Part shown: in pieces, positions 6,854 through 11,795 of the stretch
Layout of the letters: each line of letters opens with the position of its first letter
How positions within the stretch are numbered: the stretch's first letter is position 1
NCBI GenBank assembly: GCA_965661115.1
Contig: CBFICO010000075.1
Span: 1 to 11,795 of the forward strand
Length of the DNA stretch: 11,795 bases
Source of the DNA: UBA6770 sp965661115
Lineage (GTDB): Bacteria > Bacteroidota > Bacteroidia > Flavobacteriales_G > Salibacteraceae
Reading direction: 5' to 3'
The notes under the pieces: model-generated
What the model was told of the DNA's origin: nothing
Seen by the model: only the letters and a program-made list of their open reading frames with translations
Database searches by the model: none
Position numbers and translations under genes: made by a program

Positions 6854-7141
6854 CTAGTTTTCTTTTACCGTGCAAGTAGTTGCTTGTGTAACTGTTGCTG
6901 TTCCTAAAAGTCCACCAGTTCCACTAGGGATTTGTGTAGAGCTCTCATAGCTTTCGCACCAAGCATCCTTTTCGTCTTTCTTTTTCTTTTCAGTGTACTC
7001 AACTGGCGCTTCATCTGTTGGAATAGGTAGTCCAAAAAATGGGTCAGTAACAGTAGTTGTACACGTACAAGTGTATTCTTTTTTACAAGATGAGAATCCT
7101 AGAGCCATAAGGCAACCAAGGGCAATTGATAGTTTTTTCAT
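6854..7141 (-). CDS. Small Cys-rich lipoprotein, paralogue of the gene at 8361-8645
   Basis: 95 residues. It has a lipoprotein signal peptide, MKKLSIALGCLMALGFSSC, with lipid attachment at Cys19 followed by Lys-Lys. The mature part has four more cysteines: Cys25 and Cys27 in TCTCTT, Cys62 in WCESYES, and Cys90 near the end. Two disulfides are therefore possible, fitting a periplasmic or surface location. A lysine-rich stretch (EKKKKDEK, 51-58) precedes the Trp-Cys. The same framework, CKK..TCTCTT, then Y.KK.KD, then WC.SYE.S and a final TxC or TTC, occurs in the gene at 8361-8645. The two are clear paralogues although the segments between have diverged. The frame is open to an ATG-less start at 7177, but the ATG at 7141 fits the signal peptide. 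It has its own TATGTTTG promoter element and a strong terminator. Function unknown; similar small lipoproteins of Bacteroidota are annotated as hypothetical. Confidence 0.8.
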   Translation of the reverse strand: MKKLSIALGCLMALGFSSCKKEYTCTCTTTVTDPFFGLPIPTDEAPVEYTEKKKKDEKDAWCESYESSTQIPSGTGGLLGTATVTQATTCTVKEN

Positions 7142-7170
7142 TTTGCGTTGTTTTTTAATGTTTCGTAAAT

Positions 7171-7178
7171 CAAACATA
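7171..7178 (-). promoter_or_regulatory. Candidate -7 promoter element TATGTTTG for the second Cys-rich lipoprotein
   Basis: Exact TAnnTTTG match on the minus strand, 29 bases before the ATG at 7141, in the 61-base gap after the beta-barrel gene. A 6-bp inverted repeat, CATATT (7175-7180) with AATATG (7190-7195), overlaps its upstream edge. This could be a small operator or chance in AT-rich DNA. Confidence 0.42.
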
Positions 7179-7202
7179 TTGATTTATAGAATATGATGTT
7201 AC

Positions 7203-7892
7203 TTAAAAGACAAATCCGATTTTCGGCATCCAATAATGAAGTCTGTAGCCAGTGTTTTTTACTTGGGTTAATCCAACGTTATATTCTATTCCGAAAGTAA
7301 AGCCAAACAATTCATCCAAAAAAATCACATAATCTGTGGTTAAACCAGAAACTAATCCAAAACTTGGGTCTGGAGAGATGCTTTCGGTAAATGAGTTAAA
7401 CCCTTTTGTAGCAGTAAAGGTGATACCGGCAGGTTTCATTCTATACCCGCCTATGTCACCAGATACGGCTAATAACCCGTGTTTGTGCTTTCCTAATCTT
7501 TTGGTAAACCCAAACTTACCTTTGGCAATAAACCCGTTTGTAAAAGATCTATCGTTACTAGGAGTTATAAAATGCTGTGAGCCAAGGCTTTCTTCAATAA
7601 ACTGTAGTTTAGTTTGGTCATTTCTTGAAAAGCCTATAAACCCTATTTTTCCTCCAATAGCTAAACTAAAATCATCCTTCTTTAATCCACCAAAGTATCC
7701 TATTGAAATAGATCCTCCATTTTCTGCATGTCCATGGTTGAAATTACTAGTGCTTTTAAAATCTCCTAGCGGAAATGATAAACAGAAATCAATTCGCACG
7801 AATCTATTATTTGATACAAACGAATTTGATTCTTGTCCTACAAGGTTCAAGAACAAAAATAAAGCTGCGGTATTTGAAAAGAACTTTTTCAA
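7203..7892 (-). CDS. Predicted outer-membrane beta-barrel protein
   Basis: 229 residues. An N-terminal signal peptide, MKKFFSNTAALFLFLNLVG, is followed by Gln-Glu-Ser. The mature part alternates short hydrophobic or aromatic strands with Gly, Asn and Ser-rich turns, for example ISIGYFGG, GGKIGFIGFS, GFIAKGKFGF and FGFTFGIEYNVGL. It ends in IGFVF with a terminal Phe, the usual signature of an outer-membrane barrel recognised by the BAM machinery. The size would fit about eight to ten strands. No ligand or enzymatic motif is seen. There is no ATG near the start: the only start that keeps the signal peptide is TTG at 7892-7890, which overlaps the TGA of the upstream lipoprotein gene as TTGA. The two are thus very likely translationally coupled, and their products may act together at the outer membrane. 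Confidence 0.72.
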   Translation of the reverse strand: MKKFFSNTAALFLFLNLVGQESNSFVSNNRFVRIDFCLSFPLGDFKSTSNFNHGHAENGGSISIGYFGGLKKDDFSLAIGGKIGFIGFSRNDQTKLQFIEESLGSQHFITPSNDRSFTNGFIAKGKFGFTKRLGKHKHGLLAVSGDIGGYRMKPAGITFTATKGFNSFTESISPDPSFGLVSGLTTDYVIFLDELFGFTFGIEYNVGLTQVKNTGYRLHYWMPKIGFVF

Positions 7893-8335
7893 AATACCAA
7901 AAGTGATTCTCCATTAATACTTACTGCATCGCAAGTAATGTTATTGTTAATGTGTATTGTATCTGAATAATTATCTCCTAATACGACTAACTTATGTGAG
8001 CCTACTTCTTTCTTCACAGATAAACCTTCGCTACTTCCGCAACTTTCGGGTTCAGTATAACTCAGACCAAAAAAAGGAGTAAATACGTTATTTCCGGGGT
8101 TAACTAAATTGCCAATTGAAATTCCATCAAGAATAAGCTCTACTTCCGCGGGTACAGATTTTGTTGCAATAGCAGAAAAATAAAAGTACATTTCACCTTT
8201 TAAAATGCACGAACCGTCATCTTTACTAGCTTCAGGGTCATAATTTTCCGCAAAGTAATTTGTGCAACCGCTTTTCTTGCAGCTTATAAATGCACATGAA
8301 AAAAGAAGAAACGAAATATACAGGAGTTGTTTCAA
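7889..8335 (-). CDS. Lipoprotein with a C...NYDPxAxxDDGSC motif
   Basis: 148 residues from a TTG start. The signal peptide MKQLLYISFLLFSCAFISC has its lipid site at Cys19, followed by Lys-Lys. Directly after comes Cys24-T-N-Y-F-A-E-N-Y-D-P-E-A-S-K-D-D-G-S-Cys43. This is one copy of the 'C-T-x-x-x-A-x-N-Y-x-P-x-A-x-x-D-D-G-S-C' motif that I recall as tandem repeats in large secreted Bacteroidota proteins. Its acidic residues between two cysteines suggest a small disulfide-closed, perhaps calcium-binding, loop. The rest (45-148) is beta-rich with two further cysteines and no recognised domain. The frame is open to another TTG at 8386, which would put 17 polar residues before the signal peptide, so 8335 is preferred. 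No ATG is available near the start. It lies 25 bases after the Cys-rich lipoprotein and overlaps the beta-barrel gene by four bases. Function unknown. Confidence 0.7.
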   Translation of the reverse strand: MKQLLYISFLLFSCAFISCKKSGCTNYFAENYDPEASKDDGSCILKGEMYFYFSAIATKSVPAEVELILDGISIGNLVNPGNNVFTPFFGLSYTEPESCGSSEGLSVKKEVGSHKLVVLGDNYSDTIHINNNITCDAVSINGESLLVF

Positions 8336-8360
8336 GGTTGTTCTTTCAATTAAATAGCAG

Positions 8361-8645
8361 TTATATCGAGCATTCCGTTTTTTCAAAAACTAGGAAGTTA
8401 AATCCGTCCTTAAAACCGTTATAGCTAGCAGAGTCTTCGTAGCTATCGCACCATTCGGCACGCTCGCTGTCTTTTAGTTTTTTCTCATAAGAGTTGACCT
8501 CAGAGGTAGGAGAATACAATGGGAATGGTTCACCGTCGGCGGTTGCTGTTTTTGAAGTGGTACATGTACAAGTTTGGTCTTTTTTGCAAGCGGTAAATGC
8601 TAATGTAACTATTATCAAGGCCAAAAAGGCATATTTTAATTTCAT
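8361..8645 (-). CDS. Small Cys-rich lipoprotein, first gene of the envelope cassette
   Basis: 94 residues. The signal peptide runs to the lipobox AFTAC with lipid attachment at Cys20, again followed by Lys-Lys. The mature part has Cys26 and Cys28 (TCTCTT), Cys66 (WCDSYED) and Cys92, the same four-cysteine framework as the product of 6854-7141. The lysine-rich stretch before Trp-Cys is also kept (YEKKLKDSE). The spacing between the cysteine pairs differs by only a few residues. The ATG at 8645 is chosen; an in-frame TTG two codons earlier would add only two residues. A TAAGTTTG promoter element lies 20 bases upstream, in the 45-base gap after aroA. No terminator is seen after aroA, so some read-through is possible. 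No known function; the surface or periplasmic location follows from the signal, not from homology. Confidence 0.8.
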   Translation of the reverse strand: MKLKYAFLALIIVTLAFTACKKDQTCTCTTSKTATADGEPFPLYSPTSEVNSYEKKLKDSERAEWCDSYEDSASYNGFKDGFNFLVFEKTECSI

Positions 8646-8665
8646 TCTCAAGTGGTTTTGTTTAG

Positions 8666-8673
8666 CAAACTTA
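8666..8673 (-). promoter_or_regulatory. Candidate -7 promoter element TAAGTTTG for the envelope cassette
   Basis: Exact TAnnTTTG match on the minus strand, between the aroA stop (8691) and the lipoprotein ATG (8645). The leader would be about 15 bases. No good -33 TTTG is seen; the expected position falls at the end of aroA. Confidence 0.45.
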
Positions 8674-8690
8674 GTCGATTTGTGCTCATT

Positions 8691-9905
8691 TTAATCTACG
8701 TGTTTATTTAGTTCTTCAAAATAATCGGGAAAAGACTTACTTACGACTTCTGGTTCATCAATGCTTATTGGTTGAATAAAGGATAACATTGAAAAGGCCA
8801 TAGCCATGCGGTGGTCTTTATAGGTAGAAATCGAAACAGGATTTTCGATTGGTATAATTTGGTCGGATAGCTCAATAAAATCTTTTCCAGTATCTACTTC
8901 TACGGATAATTTTTTTAATTCATTTTTCAATGCTGATATTCGGTTGGTTTCTTTTATGTTTAACGATGCAAGTCCCGTAGCTTTTATGTTAATTCCAAGC
9001 CCAGCGCAAAGCACTATCATGGTTTGTGCAAGATCGGGGTAGTCTGAAAAATCAATTGTAATGTAATTTGGAACAGGGTGGTGTATATTTTTGGTGAGCG
9101 CTACGCCTTTTGGTGTATAGGCAGTTAGAATGCCAAAATACTCTTCTGCCCATTGAGCAATAATAGCGTCACCTTGTAGAGAGTTTTCATGCAAGCCATT
9201 GAGCTCAAGTTCGGTTGAAGAGCTTAATGCAAACATTCCGTAGAAATAGCTTGCCGCCGACCAGTCAGCCTCTATTGCTAGTTTTTTTTGTTGGATTTCG
9301 GTCGGAAAAACTGATATGGTTTTATTTGAAAAGTTTGATTCTATCCCGACTTGATTCAATATGTTTAATGTCATATCAAGATAAGGCTTAGAGGCAATTT
9401 CTCCTTCCAATTCTATGGTCAACCCCTCTGTGAATTTAGAGGCTATAAGCAATAAGGCACTAATAAACTGACTACTGATGTTAGCTTTAATTTTTACTAG
9501 ATTTTTTGAAGGTTTAGCAACTGGGTAAATTTTAATAGGAGGGAAACCATCGTTTTCTAGGTATTCGATGTTGGTGCCTAGTTCATTTAATGCACCTATC
9601 AAAGGCTTTATTGGACGTTGATGCATTCTTTTGGTACCTTCCAATACTACTTGTTTTCCAGAAAAGGCATAATAGGCGGTTAAAAAGCGCATAGCTGTGC
9701 CTGCATCTTCAACATTTATTTTGTTCTGGTCTTTTTTTATTCCGCGGAGCAATACTTCTGAGTCGTTGGCATTGGAATGTTCTACAATCTCCAGTTTATT
9801 ATTGGATAAAGCTGCTAAAATTATTGCCCTATTGCAAATGCTTTTAGACAGCGGAAGCTGAATCGTACCTTTCAGTTGCTTTCCTATATTATCTATTAGT
9901 GGCAT
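8691..9905 (-). CDS. aroA: 3-phosphoshikimate 1-carboxyvinyltransferase (EPSP synthase)
   Basis: 404 residues, somewhat shorter than the E. coli enzyme (427). It transfers the enolpyruvyl group of phosphoenolpyruvate to shikimate 3-phosphate, the sixth step towards chorismate and aromatic amino acids, in the cytoplasm. Visible active-site motifs in order: PLSKSICNR with Lys21, Ser22 and Arg26; DAGTAMRF (67-74; E. coli has NAGTAMRP); RMHQRPI; SSQFISALLL; ADWSAASYF; DYPDLAQT with the catalytic-type Asp; IKETNR; and DHRMAMAFS. All key groups are present, so the enzyme should be active. The Asn-to-Asp and Pro-to-Phe differences in the PEP loop are visible; whether they alter inhibitor response cannot be judged here. 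The ATG directly follows the TAA of the TPR gene (TAAATG), so the two are probably co-transcribed and coupled. A separate promoter follows for the next gene. Confidence 0.96.
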   Translation of the reverse strand: MPLIDNIGKQLKGTIQLPLSKSICNRAIILAALSNNKLEIVEHSNANDSEVLLRGIKKDQNKINVEDAGTAMRFLTAYYAFSGKQVVLEGTKRMHQRPIKPLIGALNELGTNIEYLENDGFPPIKIYPVAKPSKNLVKIKANISSQFISALLLIASKFTEGLTIELEGEIASKPYLDMTLNILNQVGIESNFSNKTISVFPTEIQQKKLAIEADWSAASYFYGMFALSSSTELELNGLHENSLQGDAIIAQWAEEYFGILTAYTPKGVALTKNIHHPVPNYITIDFSDYPDLAQTMIVLCAGLGINIKATGLASLNIKETNRISALKNELKKLSVEVDTGKDFIELSDQIIPIENPVSISTYKDHRMAMAFSMLSFIQPISIDEPEVVSKSFPDYFEELNKHVD

Positions 9906-11795
9906 TTACTTGCAGTATTTTTTTATGATGTTATAAGCCTCGTTCATTCCTAACTCTCCTGCTTTACTTAAGTCATTACAAGCCTTTTTAGGATTGTCTA
10001 AAAACAGATAACTTAAACCTCTGTTTAGATATGCTTCCTTAAACTCTTCATTGATTTTTATGGCTTTTGTATATGCATCAACCGAACGTTCAAACTCGCG
10101 TTGTTCAGCCAAAACTATTGCTTTATTAAACCAAGCATAGTAAAAACCGGGTTCTAAGCTTATGGCTTTATCGTACAATTGCTCAATTTCACTCAGCTTT
10201 AGATTTAGCGTTTCCATATCCTTTAGCTCTTGCGCTTTTATTTCTTCTCCTGCATCAATAAAATCACCTTTTCCGGTTTCTAGTTTTAGCAGGAGTTCAA
10301 GTAAATCGAGCATAGTATTGGCTTTATTAAAATAAGCCAACGCAGCGTTTGGATAATTTTCAATCATCGTATCATAGGTGGCAATAGCGTTATTAAAATC
10401 GAAATCTTGCTTATAATTAGTAGCTTGCCACAAATAAGCTCTTTCGTCTTTTTGATTATCGTTTAACCACGTATTGTACTCTTTTTTTCGGTTGCTTACA
10501 GGCTCGTTGTTTTCATTTAGTAAGAAATTGGTGACGTAAAAATAGGGAAGGTTTTTGTGGTCCGAATTGAATTCATTAATCACTTCCGTATTGTAGTATA
10601 AATGCGTTTTCTCTATGGAACTGTAGGCAGTGTTTTTAATCTCAAAAAAGGGAACTGTGAGCAACACCAGTCTTTGTTCATCCTCGTTAAAGTTTGGATG
10701 ATAAAAATCGGCATCCATTTTTGTAAAACGCTTTAGTACTTCTTCCTCTTCTAGGTTAAATTCCTTTTCGCGGTTTTTTCCTCTTATGCTGTTTCCTTTT
10801 ATAAAGTCCAGTTGTGCTCCTGCTTCATTCCCTAATTTTCTGCGTATAAAAGCGCGGTTAAACCACGCATCTTCCATGTCGGGGTATAGTTCAATAACAG
10901 CTGTGTATTCCTCTTCTGCCAGTTTGTACCTATCCATTTTATGATAGGTAAGCGCCAAGTTGTAATGAGCTAAAATATTATCCGGATTTATATCGATAAC
11001 TCTTGAATAATCATAAGCTGCATTTTCGTATTTATCGAGTAAAACCCTTACGTTTCCTCTGTTGTAAAATGCCAAAGCATTACTTGGGTTTAAGTCAATC
11101 ACCTTGGAATAATTTTCTTCTGCCTTTTGGTAATCAAGCTGGTCGGCATAGATATTTGCCTTGATAAAAAAGCCCAGAGAAGAAGTAGAATCTAATGCAA
11201 TGGCAGAGTCACAATCGGATAGAGCAGTTTTAGCTTGTAATAGAGCGTGATGCGCAACTGCTTTGCGCAACCAAGGCTCGGCATTGGCGGGAGAGACCTC
11301 GATTGCTTTATCAAAATCGCTTATTGCTTTTTCATACTCTTCTAACTGATTAAGAATTATTCCGCGTAACAAATAGCCCGACTCTAAAAATGGGTTGATG
11401 TTCATTGCCTTTTCAGCAGATTTTAAGGCGTCTTCGTAGAATTCGAGTTGTATTTCGCTGTTGGCTTTTTGAACAAACAGAAAGTAATTTAAAGGGTCAA
11501 TCTTTAAGGCGAGTTTATAATCTTCTATAGCTCCAAAATGATCGTTATACATAGACCTTGCAATGCCTCGATTTTGGAATGATGCAGCGCTAAGTGGGTT
11601 TATTCTGATGCATTGTGTATAATCTTCTGTAGCGCCTTTATAATCTCCCAACCGGTATTTAGCAGAGGCTCTCAAAAAATAGGAGTCGAGTAGATAGGGT
11701 TTTGCTTTTATCGCAAAATTTAAGCGCTGAATAGCCATTGAATAACTTTGGTTCTGCATGTCTTCTCTTGCTAAAGCAATATATTTTTCTGCATT
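9906..11795 (-). CDS. Tetratricopeptide-repeat protein (5' end beyond the right window edge)
   Basis: The frame is open to the window edge, giving 629 visible residues. Codons 11795-11760 read NAEKYIALARED, the first helix of a TPR unit, so the ATG at 11759 is internal and the true start lies outside. Numbered from that Met, about ten TPR units of 34 residues follow in regular order to about residue 328, with consensus features such as W/Y-x-x-x-A/G at the first helix, a central A and an NP or DP turn. Residues 329-439 form a non-TPR domain rich in aromatic and acidic residues. About four more units (440-617) follow, one with an insertion of roughly 33 residues. The C-terminal unit looks Sel1-like (KACNDLSKAGELGM). 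TPR arrays bind other proteins; the partner is unknown. The membrane or export state cannot be judged because the N-terminus is missing. It directly precedes aroA. Confidence 0.88.
   Translation of the reverse strand, partial: NAEKYIALAREDMQNQSYSMAIQRLNFAIKAKPYLLDSYFLRASAKYRLGDYKGATEDYTQCIRINPLSAASFQNRGIARSMYNDHFGAIEDYKLALKIDPLNYFLFVQKANSEIQLEFYEDALKSAEKAMNINPFLESGYLLRGIILNQLEEYEKAISDFDKAIEVSPANAEPWLRKAVAHHALLQAKTALSDCDSAIALDSTSSLGFFIKANIYADQLDYQKAEENYSKVIDLNPSNALAFYNRGNVRVLLDKYENAAYDYSRVIDINPDNILAHYNLALTYHKMDRYKLAEEEYTAVIELYPDMEDAWFNRAFIRRKLGNEAGAQLDFIKGNSIRGKNREKEFNLEEEEVLKRFTKMDADFYHPNFNEDEQRLVLLTVPFFEIKNTAYSSIEKTHLYYNTEVINEFNSDHKNLPYFYVTNFLLNENNEPVSNRKKEYNTWLNDNQKDERAYLWQATNYKQDFDFNNAIATYDTMIENYPNAALAYFNKANTMLDLLELLLKLETGKGDFIDAGEEIKAQELKDMETLNLKLSEIEQLYDKAISLEPGFYYAWFNKAIVLAEQREFERSVDAYTKAIKINEEFKEAYLNRGLSYLFLDNPKKACNDLSKAGELGMNEAYNIIKKYCK

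Noticed and set aside
7336..7917. 193-codon open frame on the plus strand
   Set aside because: It lies opposite the beta-barrel gene and its translation is a proline- and lysine-rich string without signal, domain or promoter. The minus-strand gene has a signal peptide, barrel pattern and operon context.
8336..8386. Longer start of the NYDP-motif lipoprotein at TTG 8386
   Set aside because: It adds 17 polar and charged residues in front of a complete signal peptide and overlaps the upstream lipoprotein gene. The TTG at 8335 gives a normal signal sequence.

Overview
The window looks like a piece of chromosome from a Bacteroidota bacterium, most likely of the order Flavobacteriales. Four lines of evidence point there. 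The DNA is AT-rich. Several genes are preceded by exact matches to the Bacteroidota -7 promoter element TAnnTTTG, while Shine-Dalgarno sequences are weak or absent. Several exported proteins are of Bacteroidota type, including lipoproteins with a Cys-Lys-Lys start and a secreted protein resembling the N-terminus of large Bacteroidota adhesins. The household enzymes (AroA, MtaB, CspA) also have the sequence style of that phylum. All convincing genes are on the minus strand, so transcription runs from the right end of the window to the left. I see no mobile element, CRISPR array, tRNA or rRNA, and no gene-free stretch longer than 300 bases.

In transcription order, from right to left: (1) a long tetratricopeptide-repeat (TPR) protein, cut by the right edge, abuts aroA (EPSP synthase, shikimate pathway) as TAAATG. 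(2) An envelope cassette at 8645-6854 holds a small Cys-rich lipoprotein, a second lipoprotein with a C...NYDPxAxxDDGSC motif, a predicted outer-membrane beta-barrel, and a second Cys-rich lipoprotein paralogous to the first. It has a candidate promoter at each Cys-rich lipoprotein and a strong terminator at the end. (3) A tightly packed operon at 6741-3643 holds mtaB (tRNA methylthiotransferase, probably with a leaderless or nearly leaderless start), an inositol-monophosphatase-family enzyme and an NAD-dependent sugar-nucleotide epimerase/dehydratase. (4) A pair at 3466-910 holds a short secreted protein that looks like the orphaned N-terminal module of a large adhesin, and a polytopic membrane protein of glycosyltransferase-C type. 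(5) A monocistronic cold-shock gene has its own promoter and terminator. (6) The start of a DUF2130-type coiled-coil protein is cut by the left edge.

Most of the window is ordinary chromosomal content. The least explained part is the envelope cassette at 8645-6854: two paralogous four-cysteine lipoproteins flank a lipoprotein and a beta-barrel that overlap by four bases and both appear to start with TTG. Also worth a look are the hairpin lying between the membrane-protein stop codon and the cspA promoter, and three terminator-like hairpins that each carry one U-G wobble in the same orientation.
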